A stretch of DNA of 64,000 bases from Mycolicibacterium porcinum (lineage in GTDB: Bacteria; Actinomycetota; Actinomycetes; Mycobacteriales; Mycobacteriaceae). This document shows, one piece after another, positions 1 to 8,012 of the stretch (positions within the stretch are counted from its first letter, which is position 1; every line of letters starts with the position of its first letter). The translations under genes were made by a program, and so were the position numbers. The notes beneath the pieces are model-generated. The model saw only the letters and a list, made by a program, of their open reading frames with translations. It was not told the origin of the DNA and searched no databases. The stretch covers positions 124,001-188,000 of the forward strand of contig MVIG01000003.1 of assembly GCA_002086835.1 (NCBI GenBank). Direction: 5' to 3'.

Positions 1-329
1 AAGCGGGAAAGGAACTGACTGCCCAGAATTTTCATGAACCCGGCCGAGACCACCAGGTCCGGCTCGTGTTCTGCGGTGGCCGCGGTGAGCGCGGCATCCC
101 AGGCGTCGCGGTCCTCATGATCGCCCAGCCGCACGGTGTAGGACGGCACCCCGGCGCCTGCCGCGATGTCCACGGCGGCGCATTTGCGGTCGGTCCCGAC
201 CGCCACCACGCGGGCCGGATAGTCGTCCGCGGCGGCGGCCAGTAGCGAGGCGAGCAACGACCCTGTCCCCGAAGCCAGCACTACCAGCCGTGCCGGTGCG
301 CTCGGAGGCACATGTAACGGTTGCTGCAC
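1..329 (-). CDS. purN: Phosphoribosylglycinamide formyltransferase, 5' part
   Basis: Transfers a formyl group from 10-formyl-THF to GAR in purine synthesis. Only the N-terminal ~109 residues are inside the window; the gene runs off the left edge. The frame shows the family N-terminus: a beta strand followed by SGTGS, then strand/helix alternation ending in VVSAGFMKIL, which matches the GART fold. The chosen start is GTG at 329, 9 nt after the perM stop. No strong ribosome-binding site is seen, so it is probably translated with perM. purN next to perM is the order recalled from M. tuberculosis (Rv0956/Rv0955). Confidence 0.9.
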   Translation of the reverse strand, partial: MQQPLHVPPSAPARLVVLASGTGSLLASLLAAAADDYPARVVAVGTDRKCAAVDIAAGAGVPSYTVRLGDHEDRDAWDAALTAATAEHEPDLVVSAGFMKILGSQFLSR

Positions 330-338
330 GCGAGCAGC

Positions 339-1847
339 CTAGTCGCCCGTACGGCGCGGCTGATCGCCGGTCACTGGGTCGTCGGGCATGTCGTCGACGA
401 TGAAGTGGTCCTCGGGATCGTCGTCGAGGGCGTCGTAGACCCGCGGCCGGGGCTCACGGGCGGCTTCCGGCACGTCGTCGTACTCGACGTACGGGTCGAC
501 GTACTCGACGGGGTCGGCCTCCCTGACCTCCGGCTCGTCCACTGTCGGTTCCTCGGCCGACCACGACACCAGGGGCTGGTCGGGTTCGAGCTCGGGTTCC
601 GAATCCGCGACGACGTCCTCGACGTCATCGACCGGCTGATCCTCGACGTCGGATTCGTCGACCTCAGGTTCAGGCTGGGGCTCGGCCGGCTCAGATACGG
701 GCGCGGCCACCGGTCGGGGCTTGCGGGTGAGCCCGCCGGACATCGCCACGGTCAGCCCGCCGATCCCGGCGAACCACAGGAACACTGCAGGCGCGAACGT
801 CGACTGGTCCACCCCGACGTCACCGAAATTACCCAGCCGTCCACCACCGGCGTAGCCGAGCAGCGCCATCGTCACCGCTGCCAGCGCCGACGCCACCAGC
901 AGCTTGCCGGTGGCCGCCCCGATCGGCAGCGGACGCCGCGCACACTGCTGTCCCAGTGCGACCGCCGAGGCCGCCCCCACGATCAGCAGCGCCACCCAGA
1001 TGGGGCCCAACGGCGGCGTGGGCACCGCGGCCAGCACCGGCACCGCGGGGATGTCGCCGCCGAACACGGTGAATGAACTGAAGGCGGCCAGCCCGACGTG
1101 GGCACTGGATCCGACCGCGATGGCCGACGCGCCGACGATCACATTCGGGATATAGAGGATCGACAAGAGTGTCAGGCTCAGCTGGCCGAACAGGCTGTCG
1201 GTGATCGCGAACAGGTCGTGCATCGTGCCCCAGTGCACCACCAGGGACACCGCCGTCACCGCTCCGGAAAGACCGAAGAGGGCAAGCACACCGGCGATCG
1301 CGGCGCGGAACGCCTCGGGCAGCCAGTCCGGTGCCGGCGAGGCGGCCAGCGTACGACGGCCGATCTTCGAGCCCACGCCGATCAGGGCACCGATCACGTG
1401 CACGATCAGCACACTGGAGAACGCGCGCAGGGCGCTGGGAGTCTGGAGTTCACTGATCACCGAGGCGGCGTCGTGAATGACGGCCAACAGGATGGCCGCG
1501 ATCAGAATCGGTCCGCCCAACGCTGAGGCGATGACCCAGCGGGTGACGAGCCAAGAGGAAGTGGGGGCGGTGGCCGCGGCCGTGGTGCGCGCAGTGCCCC
1601 AGATCATCGCCAGGACCGGCAGCAGGGGCATCACCCCGAGCTCACGGCCGCCGATCGACACCGGCACCTGGTGCACGCCCAGCCACATGCTGGCGATCGC
1701 ACCGAATGCGCCCGTCATGTCGCTGTTGGCGATCAGCAGCTGCAACAGCACAACTGCGGCGATGATGACCAGCGCGACGACCGATGGCCCGAACGCGACC
1801 CGGAGCAGCTCACGTGCCTGGCGGGTGCCGACTGGCCGGTTACTCAC
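339..1847 (-). CDS. perM: Cell division membrane protein PerM (DUF6350)
   Basis: Counterpart of Rv0955/PerM, an integral membrane protein known in M. tuberculosis to stabilise the divisome protein FtsB and to be needed under host-like stress. The sequence shows a long multi-spanning hydrophobic region over about the first 380 residues, then an acidic tail rich in Glu, Asp and Pro that is probably cytoplasmic. An open frame extends upstream to a GTG at 1895, but a perfect 15-bp hairpin (1870-1904) lies there. The GTG at 1847 has GAGGAG about 11 nt upstream, so I place the start at 1847 (502 aa). It sits between the Rv0954-like gene and purN, all on one strand. Function is from the family; the start choice is my inference. 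Confidence 0.85.
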   Translation of the reverse strand: MSNRPVGTRQARELLRVAFGPSVVALVIIAAVVLLQLLIANSDMTGAFGAIASMWLGVHQVPVSIGGRELGVMPLLPVLAMIWGTARTTAAATAPTSSWLVTRWVIASALGGPILIAAILLAVIHDAASVISELQTPSALRAFSSVLIVHVIGALIGVGSKIGRRTLAASPAPDWLPEAFRAAIAGVLALFGLSGAVTAVSLVVHWGTMHDLFAITDSLFGQLSLTLLSILYIPNVIVGASAIAVGSSAHVGLAAFSSFTVFGGDIPAVPVLAAVPTPPLGPIWVALLIVGAASAVALGQQCARRPLPIGAATGKLLVASALAAVTMALLGYAGGGRLGNFGDVGVDQSTFAPAVFLWFAGIGGLTVAMSGGLTRKPRPVAAPVSEPAEPQPEPEVDESDVEDQPVDDVEDVVADSEPELEPDQPLVSWSAEEPTVDEPEVREADPVEYVDPYVEYDDVPEAAREPRPRVYDALDDDPEDHFIVDDMPDDPVTGDQPRRTGD

Positions 1848-1869
1848 TTGCTGGGCTGCTCCTCGCAAT

Positions 1870-1904
1870 GATCGGCGCGTGCGCGGGATGCGCACGCGCC
1901 GATC
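1870..1904 (-). terminator. Perfect hairpin between Rv0954-like gene and perM
   Basis: Arms at 1870-1884 and 1890-1904 (15 bp, no mismatch) with a 5-nt loop, starting just past the upstream gene's stop codon. There is no T-run, so it would act as a mycobacterial I-shaped terminator or as an attenuator that lowers perM expression relative to the antigen gene. Confidence 0.6.
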
Positions 1905-1907
1905 AGC

Positions 1908-2798
1908 TTACGACGACGCAGGGCCAGATTGCTGTGAAGGCGACTGCTGTGCCTGATGCTCTGCTGGGAATGCCGTGGTCGGCGCCGATCCGCCCGACTG
2001 CTGCTGCGGCTGGCCGTAGGTGGGGTAGCCGGTCGGAGGGGTCGGCGGGCCGCTCGGCTGCTGCCCTTGCTGACCCTGCGGGGCCTGAACGGGGAAACCA
2101 CCGGTGTTCGGAGCGCCGGAGTAGCCGCCGTACTGCGACGGGTATCCGGGGCGCTGCGGCTGAGCCTGCTGGTAGGGCTGGCCGCCGTGCTGCGGCTGGT
2201 GCTGCTGGCCGTAGTACTGCGACGGGCCACCGTACTGGCCGTACTGCGGCTGCTGATCGAACTGCGGCTTGGGCGCCGGGGGCGTGATGATGCCCGCCTC
2301 GAACAGGAGCGCGGCGATCGCGGCGCCGGCCTGGACCAGTGTCAGCACGAGGATGACGTAGAAGCCCCAGTCGAGCACGGAGCTCATCTCGATGGTGAAG
2401 TAGATCGCCGACAACAAGGCGAACGTCGAGATCACCGCCGCGATCGCGGTCCAGTTCTTCTGCTTCGGCAGCAGCGTGACACCGGCCACGAGTCCGGCCA
2501 GCACTGCCGCGTCGATCGTCCAGCCCGTCGGGTCTCCGGTGGACACGACCTGCCCACCACCGGCGAGACCACTCAGATCCAGCAGCGGGCCGAACCGCAG
2601 TAGGTAGACGAGCAGGCCGGCAACGGCCACGACGGCCAGCAGGATCTCAGGCAACTTGTTCTCGCCGGGTTCCGCGCCGGCCGGTGCGGCCGGTGCGGCG
2701 GGCACAGGAGCGGGGACAGCCTTGGCGAACTGCTGAGTTGCATCGAACTGCGAACCCGCCTGCGGCGGATATCCGGGATTACTGGGCGGGTAGGTCAT
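1908..2798 (-). CDS. 34 kDa antigenic protein homologue, Rv0954-like (DUF5336)
   Basis: Membrane protein of the mycobacterial 34 kDa antigen family; Rv0954 has been described as a member of the division complex. Order: a Pro/Ala-rich cytoplasmic N-terminus (1-48), four hydrophobic segments (about 51-74, 95-111, 116-137, 145-168), then a long Gln/Pro/Gly/Tyr-rich low-complexity tail (172-296). The ATG at 2798 has AGGAG 6 nt upstream. Adjacency to perM supports a division or cell-envelope role. The hairpin at 1870-1904 follows its stop. Confidence 0.85.
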   Translation of the reverse strand: MTYPPSNPGYPPQAGSQFDATQQFAKAVPAPVPAAPAAPAGAEPGENKLPEILLAVVAVAGLLVYLLRFGPLLDLSGLAGGGQVVSTGDPTGWTIDAAVLAGLVAGVTLLPKQKNWTAIAAVISTFALLSAIYFTIEMSSVLDWGFYVILVLTLVQAGAAIAALLFEAGIITPPAPKPQFDQQPQYGQYGGPSQYYGQQHQPQHGGQPYQQAQPQRPGYPSQYGGYSGAPNTGGFPVQAPQGQQGQQPSGPPTPPTGYPTYGQPQQQSGGSAPTTAFPAEHQAQQSPSQQSGPASS

Positions 2799-2932
2799 GA
2801 CCTCTCCTGTGCTATCGAGCTTCGCGACGTGTGTTCACGCAGGCATGAATACCGACCACGTGAGCGATTCGAGCTTCCACGCTAGCGCACCCAACTGGGT
2901 GCCGGGCGCTCGTGTTTGATGTCAGCGAGGTC

Positions 2933-4063
2933 TCAAGCCGATACCAGAACAGGCTCGTCGGCGGAATCCGTTTCGGCAGCTTCGATTTCGCGGACCAGCG
3001 GCAGCACCTTGGCGCCGAAGTACTCGATTTCCTCTTGGAAATGCAGGAATCCGCCCAGGATCAGGTCCACGCCACGTTTGCGGTACGCGGCAATGCGTTC
3101 GGCGATCTGCTCGGGTGTGCCGATCAGCTGCGTGCGGAAGCCGTCGTTGTACTGCACCAGATCCTCGAAGCTCGAATCGGCCCACATGCCCTTCTTGTCA
3201 CCGGTGGAGTTGCCGGCCTGTTGGACCGCGCTGCGGAAGCCCTCGACGGCAGGCTTGTTGGCCTTGGCGACGATCTCTTTGAGGGTCTCCTTTGCCTCCT
3301 TCTCGGTGTCGCGGGCGATGATGAACCCGTTGAGCCCGAACTTCACCTCGCGGCCGGCGTCGCGGGCATGGTCGCGCACTTCCACGACCTGTTCGGTGAG
3401 GCCCTCGAAGTCTTTGCCGTTCGAGAAGTACCAGTCCGCGTAGTAGCCGCCGTTGCGCCGGGCCGCGGTCGAATTTCCGCCCTGGAACAGCTCGGGGTTG
3501 GGGCGCTCAGGGGTGTTGAGCGGTTTGGGTTTGAGGGTGAAGTCATGGATGCGGTAGAAGTCGCCGCGGAAATCCACGTCGTCCTCGGTCCAGATCTTGC
3601 GCAGCACCTGCAGGAACTCCGCGCTGCGGCGGTAGCGCTCGTCATGTTCGAGCCACGGCTCGCCTAGGTGGGTGAACTCGTCTTTGAACCAGCCCGAGAC
3701 GACGTTGACCGCGAAGCGGCCATTGCTGAGATGGTCGGCGGTGGCGCCGAGCTTGGCCAGCACCGCCGGTTGCCACAGCCCGGGGTGCACCGCGGCGATG
3801 ACCTTCAGTCTTTCGGTGGCCAGCAACAGCGCGAGGCTGAAGCTGGTGGATTCGTGCTGGTATTCGGCGCCGTAGCTGGCCTCATAGCGAACCTGGCTCA
3901 GCGCATACTCGAAACCGTTGTTCTCGGCGGTCTGCGCGAGCTTCTTGTTGTACTCGTAGTTCCAGTCGGTGCGCTGCTCGATATCGCTGGTGACCAGGCC
4001 ACCACTGACATTGGGCACCCAGTAGGCGAACTTGACGTGGTCGGCGATGCGTTCGGTCGTCAT
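2933..4063 (-). CDS. sfnG: FMNH2-dependent monooxygenase, SfnG/SsuD type
   Basis: Bacterial luciferase-like (LLM) flavin monooxygenase of 376 aa. The N-terminus KFAYWVPNVSGG and the motif HPGLWQPAVLAK fit dimethylsulfone/alkanesulfonate monooxygenases better than F420-type LLM enzymes. The likely reaction is oxygenolytic C-S cleavage releasing a sulfinate or sulfite with FMNH2 from a separate reductase; the exact substrate is inference. Start ATG 4063 is chosen because conserved sequence begins there; an open frame extends upstream without similarity. It is divergent from the F420-type LLM gene at 4195, and the KstR-like box at 4172-4185 lies between them. With the SsuABC-type operon at 16-21 kb it is one of two sulfur-linked loci here. 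Confidence 0.75.
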   Translation of the reverse strand: MTTERIADHVKFAYWVPNVSGGLVTSDIEQRTDWNYEYNKKLAQTAENNGFEYALSQVRYEASYGAEYQHESTSFSLALLLATERLKVIAAVHPGLWQPAVLAKLGATADHLSNGRFAVNVVSGWFKDEFTHLGEPWLEHDERYRRSAEFLQVLRKIWTEDDVDFRGDFYRIHDFTLKPKPLNTPERPNPELFQGGNSTAARRNGGYYADWYFSNGKDFEGLTEQVVEVRDHARDAGREVKFGLNGFIIARDTEKEAKETLKEIVAKANKPAVEGFRSAVQQAGNSTGDKKGMWADSSFEDLVQYNDGFRTQLIGTPEQIAERIAAYRKRGVDLILGGFLHFQEEIEYFGAKVLPLVREIEAAETDSADEPVLVSA

Positions 4064-4171
4064 GCGGGTGATCCCAGCAAACGCGTGGCCGCACGTCGCG
4101 GGTATCACTCGCGGTGAAGTTTTCTCCATACCGGAACGACCCAACGAGACGCACCGTCTTGCTACTCGGAC

Positions 4172-4185
4172 TGAAACACGTTCTA
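4172..4185 (+). promoter_or_regulatory. KstR-like operator
   Basis: TGAAACACGTTCTA matches the mycobacterial KstR consensus TNNAACNNGTTNNA at every fixed position. It lies 9 nt before the ATG at 4195 and overlaps a TAATTC -10 candidate (4184-4189), so bound repressor would block initiation. KstR controls cholesterol-catabolism genes and is released by cholesterol-derived CoA thioesters. Confidence 0.65.
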
Positions 4186-4194
4186 ATTCTGGTC

Positions 4195-5043
4195 ATGGAC
4201 TATGGGCTTGTTCTCTTCACCAGTGACCGCGGCATCGCCCCGGCCAAGGCCGCCAAGCTGGCCGACGATCACGGCTTCACCACGTTCTACGTGCCCGAGC
4301 ACACCCACATCCCGATCAAACGCGAGGCCGCTCACCCCACCACGGGCGACGAGTCCCTGCCTGACGACCGCTACATGCGCACCCTCGACCCGTGGGTGTC
4401 GCTGGGCACGGCCTGCGCGGTGACGTCCCGGGTGCGGCTGTCGACGGCAGTGGCGCTGCCCGTCGAGCACGACCCCATCACGCTGGCCAAGTCCATCGCC
4501 ACCCTCGACCACCTGTCCGGCGGACGCGTGTCGCTGGGTGTCGGGTTCGGTTGGAACACCGATGAACTCGCCGACCACAACGTTCCCCCGGGCCGGCGTC
4601 GCACCATGCTGCGCGAGTACCTGGAAGCCATGCGCGCGCTGTGGACCGAGGAAGAAGCCTCCTACGAAGGCGAATTCGTGAACTTCGGACCGTCGTGGGC
4701 CTGGCCCAAGCCCGTGCAGTCCCACATCCCGGTGCTGGTCGGCGCCGCGGGTACCGAGAAGAACTTCAAGTGGATCGCGAAGTCGGCAGACGGCTGGATC
4801 ACCACGCCGCGCGACTTCAACATCGACGAGCCGGTCAAGCTGCTGCAGGACACCTGGGCCGCGGCCGGGCGGGACGGCGCGCCGCAGATCGTGGCACTGG
4901 ACTTCAAGCCGGACCCCGAGAAGCTCGCGCACTGGCGCGAACTCGGCGTCACCGAGGTGCTGTTCGGCCTGCCGGACAAGTCCGAGGACGAGGTGTCGGC
5001 GTACGTCGAGCGGCTCGCGGGCAAGCTGGCTTCGCTGGTCTAG
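4195..5043 (+). CDS. LLM-class F420-dependent oxidoreductase (Rv0953c-like)
   Basis: 282-aa TIM-barrel flavin/F420-type oxidoreductase. The frame shows the expected blocks: MDYGLVLFTSD start, EHTHIPI, DHLSGGRVSLGVGFGW, and the IPVLVGAAG cofactor-side loop. The start at ATG 4195 is chosen because the family N-terminus begins there; no ribosome-binding site is present, consistent with a near-leaderless transcript from TAATTC at 4184. The KstR-like box overlaps that element, suggesting a role in sterol or related lipid redox chemistry (inference). It is divergent from the SfnG-like gene, and its position before sucCD matches Rv0953c. Confidence 0.8.
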   Translation: MDYGLVLFTSDRGIAPAKAAKLADDHGFTTFYVPEHTHIPIKREAAHPTTGDESLPDDRYMRTLDPWVSLGTACAVTSRVRLSTAVALPVEHDPITLAKSIATLDHLSGGRVSLGVGFGWNTDELADHNVPPGRRRTMLREYLEAMRALWTEEEASYEGEFVNFGPSWAWPKPVQSHIPVLVGAAGTEKNFKWIAKSADGWITTPRDFNIDEPVKLLQDTWAAAGRDGAPQIVALDFKPDPEKLAHWRELGVTEVLFGLPDKSEDEVSAYVERLAGKLASLV

Positions 5044-5074
5044 TTCCGGCTTTGCCGCTTCAGCCGGCTCACAC

Positions 5075-5131
5075 CGAAATCAACGCTATGGTCGTAGGAG
5101 TTCGAGGGGAACGACCATGGCGTTGATTTCG
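5075..5131 (+). promoter_or_regulatory. 21-bp hairpin enclosing a start codon
   Basis: Arms 5075-5095 and 5111-5131 are inverted copies with one difference that becomes a G-U pair in RNA. The 15-nt loop (5096-5110) holds AGGAG and GAGGGGA. The ATG of the lipoprotein gene (5117-5119) is inside the 3' arm. The structure could mask initiation, end transcription from the upstream gene, or both. Confidence 0.6.
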
Positions 5132-5533
5132 TGGTGCGACGGGCGGGTTTTCGCCGCCGCCGCACTCCTTGCTGTCGTCGTCGGCTGTTCCGATCAGCCG
5201 GCGACGACAGAGCACACCACGTACACCCTTCCGGCCATCAACGTGACGATCCCGACGACCACACCGCCGCCGCAATACCTGGAGGACTGCGGCGTCGTCC
5301 ACAAGTACGGCCCTACCGAAGAACATGCCGTGCGTGGCAGCGCCAACATCGACTGCGCCGAGGCGCGTCGGGTCGGCGAACTCTGGTACGCGACACCCTC
5401 GGGACGGTCCGCCGGTTACTACGTGACGTTCGAGAACTGGGAATGCATCGGCGGAAATGCCAACGAGTACCTGACCCGGTGCACCCGACCAGATTCCGCT
5501 GTGGTGTACCTCCGGATACACAACGCCGGCTGA
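5117..5533 (+). CDS. Putative lipoprotein of unknown function
   Basis: 138-aa exported protein. The N-terminus has a hydrophobic segment ending in a VVGC lipobox, with the acylated Cys at residue 24, then a Thr/Pro-rich linker and a compact domain with four Cys (CGVVHKYG, ANIDCAEA, WECIGG, LTRCTRP) that may form two disulfides. I recognise no family. The start is ATG 5117 with GAGGGGA 6 nt upstream; both lie in the 21-bp hairpin at 5075-5131. It follows the LLM gene by 73 nt and converges on TLP1. Confidence 0.75.
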   Translation: MALISWCDGRVFAAAALLAVVVGCSDQPATTEHTTYTLPAINVTIPTTTPPPQYLEDCGVVHKYGPTEEHAVRGSANIDCAEARRVGELWYATPSGRSAGYYVTFENWECIGGNANEYLTRCTRPDSAVVYLRIHNAG

Positions 5534-5552
5534 GCTGGCCGAGACCACCCCG

Positions 5553-7079
5553 CTACGCCAGCGACGCGGTGTTTCTCTCGTCGCTGGACCGCACCACGAT
5601 CGACGCCCCGAGCGGCTCACCGTCGGAGAGCAACGCCACCAGGTCATCATCGGTCGTCGTCGCCAGGAAGCGGCTGCCGTCGGAATCCAGGCGGCCGATG
5701 ATGATGCCGGTGTGCGGAGTCCAGTCGTAGCGCACCGTGTAGGTCTCGATTGTCGCCGGGCCATCGGCCTTTTCGGTGATGACCACGCGCTCCTGAGCGT
5801 TGAACTCGTCCTGCAGCGCGGCGCTGTTGTCGGCCACCCAGTCAGCCGGTTCGGTGCTGTAGATGCCGACCGAGTACTTGCTCGCGATCCCGCCGTTGCC
5901 GCCGACGAGCGCGAATTGGCCGGGCTTGTCGCGCATTTCATTGACGGCCTCGGCGATGCCGTGCATCGAATAGTTGTTGCCCGGGCCGCCGAAGAAGGGC
6001 AAGCCACCGGTGAGGGTCAGGTCGCGTTGGTCGTCGGGCGCCAGGCCGGTGCCGTCGCAGATGTTGAACACGGGGAACGGGAAGCAGCTGTAGAGGTCGA
6101 ACGCCGCGATGTCGTCAAGCGTGATGCCGGCGACCCGCAGGGCCTCGTTCACCGCGATCACCGCGGCGTCGCTGTAGCCGAGTTCGGCGCGCTCGAGGAG
6201 CTTGATCTCCTTCATATCGGCGTGCCCGCGCAGGTATACCCACTTCTCCTCGGGCACACCGAGTTTCCGGGCGGACTCGACCGACATCAGCAGTACCGCC
6301 GCACCCTGGTTGACCTGATCGCGCGCGACCATCATGCGCGGGTACGGGTCACAGATCATCCGGTTGCTCTCGGTGACGGTGGCCAGCTCCTGGGCCGAAC
6401 GCTCCACCGGGGCGGACGAATACGGGTTCTTCGCGGCGACCTTGGAGAACGGTGCGAACAGCTCGGCCATCGCCTGCCGGTAGTCCGCGACCGACAAACC
6501 CTGCCGGGCCCGGCGCGCGTTCTCCAGCAAGCCGTACTGCACCGGGGCCCCGATCAGCCCGTGCTTGATCGTGTACTCGTCGAAAATGCCGTCGTAGCCG
6601 TAGCCGCGGTCTTCCAGCTGACCATCGATGGTCTCGGAGTGGTCCGGCAAGGCGGCGCGCTTGGCGAAGTGGCGCAGCGTCGAGGTGTTCTCCGAGCCGA
6701 ACAGCAGCACCGCCTCGGCCTCGCCCGCCGCGATGGCCGCCGAGAACTCGGTGACGAGGTGCTGCGGGCTCTGGCCGCCGATCACTTCGAGGATGGCGCG
6801 GGCCGGCTCGGCGCCGACGTTGCGCGCCACCGAGCGCGGGTAGTTGTTGGACACCCCCAGGGTGGGCGTCTGCGGACCGGAGATCTCGAACTGCCGCGTG
6901 CCTGCCACGGTGTCGATCGCCCGCGCCACCGCGGTGGTGTCGACGCCGGTGTCGTGCAGAGCCGCCTTGGCCGCCTCGGTGGCCAACTCGACCGAGGACA
7001 TCCCGCGATAGCCATCGAGGTCGATGCGTTCGGTGAACTGTCCGACGCCGACGATGACGGGGGTGCGCGGATCGACCAT
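5553..7079 (-). CDS. Thiolase-like protein type 1 (TLP1)
   Basis: 508-aa thiolase-fold protein. The N-terminal 430 residues follow the thiolase pattern (TPVIVGVGQF start, DLYSCFPFPVF, a GGPGNNYSMHG block near the usual His motif, VGGNGGIASKYS at the end). The final ~70 residues form an extra beta-rich domain, the mark of the TLP1 subfamily, which has a crystal structure from M. smegmatis. Both canonical thiolase cysteines are missing: the nucleophile region reads EVIGGQSPQHL and the C-terminal CxG site reads VGGNGG. It is therefore unlikely to be an ordinary acetyl-CoA acetyltransferase; a CoA-ester-binding role is possible. Start ATG 7079 has AAGGAG upstream. Confidence 0.85.
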   Translation of the reverse strand: MVDPRTPVIVGVGQFTERIDLDGYRGMSSVELATEAAKAALHDTGVDTTAVARAIDTVAGTRQFEISGPQTPTLGVSNNYPRSVARNVGAEPARAILEVIGGQSPQHLVTEFSAAIAAGEAEAVLLFGSENTSTLRHFAKRAALPDHSETIDGQLEDRGYGYDGIFDEYTIKHGLIGAPVQYGLLENARRARQGLSVADYRQAMAELFAPFSKVAAKNPYSSAPVERSAQELATVTESNRMICDPYPRMMVARDQVNQGAAVLLMSVESARKLGVPEEKWVYLRGHADMKEIKLLERAELGYSDAAVIAVNEALRVAGITLDDIAAFDLYSCFPFPVFNICDGTGLAPDDQRDLTLTGGLPFFGGPGNNYSMHGIAEAVNEMRDKPGQFALVGGNGGIASKYSVGIYSTEPADWVADNSAALQDEFNAQERVVITEKADGPATIETYTVRYDWTPHTGIIIGRLDSDGSRFLATTTDDDLVALLSDGEPLGASIVVRSSDERNTASLA

Positions 7080-7297
7080 GACAATCTCCTTGACGGGTGT
7101 TAATTCGCGAGGCTAACCGATTGGGGTTTCCCAGGTGAAATCGGTGGCTCGCGTCGCCGGTTTCAACCCCTGGGCCGCTCTCCGCAACTCAGTACCGCCC
7201 CGGCGTAGAAACCCGGGACGCAGACAAACGGCAGCGTAGCCATCGGCGCCGACCACACGACGCAAAACCGGCCCTCACCTGCGAACCTTGACGACAC

Positions 7298-7336
7298 TGT
7301 CACTTAGTGACACATTGGGGCTGTCACTAAGTGACA
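7298..7336 (+). promoter_or_regulatory. Twin operators upstream of TetR/S9 peptidase
   Basis: Two 15-bp near-perfect palindromes, TGTCACTTAGTGACA (7298-7312) and TGTCACTAAGTGACA (7322-7336), each with 7-bp arms, are spaced 24 bp centre to centre. TTGACG at 7288-7293 is a possible -35 just upstream. They lie 19 nt before the TetR start and are the likely autoregulatory binding sites. Confidence 0.75.
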
Positions 7337-7355
7337 AGTTCTGGAGGTGAGGGCG

Positions 7356-7970
7356 ATGAGCGAGAAGCAGGAGCAGGCACGTCTCGCCGTGTCACGTCAC
7401 GCCTGCGCGTTGTTCTGGGAGCGTGGCGTCGCGGGCACCAGCGGCGACGACATCGCCGCGGCGGCAGGGCTTTCCACCCGCACCATCTGGCGCTACTTCC
7501 GCGCCAAGGAAAGCTGCGTCGAACCGGTGCTGGCCAAATCCGCGGACCGGTTCATCGACATTCTCAACCGCTGGCCGCATGAGCTGTCGCTGGCCGAACA
7601 CCTTGCCGCCGACGGCCTTACGCATCCGATGACACCCCAAGACGTCGAGGACGAGATCAGCGCGATGCGGATCGCCACCATGACCCCGTCCGAACCGGCC
7701 TTGCGCACGGCCTACCTGATGGTGCACGACCGCATGGAGCAGGGCTTCATCCCGGTGATCGCCGACCGCCTGAGTCTTCCCGTCGACGACCTCACCGTGC
7801 GGCTCTGCGCGGCCGCCGTCACCGGGGCGTTCCGCGTCGTCGATGAGGACGTCAGCGTCGCGGTGATCGTCGAAGGCAAGAAAGTCACCCAGGAGCAGGC
7901 ACTCGCCCTGATCGACCGGGCGATCCGCGACGCCACCAACGGCCGACTCGGTGGACCCGTCACGTCCTGA
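7356..7970 (+). CDS. TetR-family transcriptional regulator
   Basis: 204-aa one-domain repressor: an N-terminal helix-turn-helix (GTSGDDIAAAAGLSTRTIWRYF, about residues 27-50) and a variable all-helical ligand domain. The start is ATG 7356 with GGAGG 8 nt upstream; an in-frame GTG at 7347 overlaps that site and is rejected. It is followed after 42 nt by the S9 peptidase on the same strand and preceded by twin palindromic operators, so it probably represses itself and the peptidase. The ligand is unknown. Confidence 0.88.
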   Translation: MSEKQEQARLAVSRHACALFWERGVAGTSGDDIAAAAGLSTRTIWRYFRAKESCVEPVLAKSADRFIDILNRWPHELSLAEHLAADGLTHPMTPQDVEDEISAMRIATMTPSEPALRTAYLMVHDRMEQGFIPVIADRLSLPVDDLTVRLCAAAVTGAFRVVDEDVSVAVIVEGKKVTQEQALALIDRAIRDATNGRLGGPVTS

Positions 7971-8012
7971 TCACACCTGAAAGAGCTTGTCCGCACCCGC
8001 GAAAGGACTCTC

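Noticed and set aside
7116..7145. Inverted repeat ACCGATT...AATCGGT upstream of TLP1
   Set aside because: Only 7-bp arms with a 16-nt spacer and no link to a known regulator; noted but too weak to call an operator.
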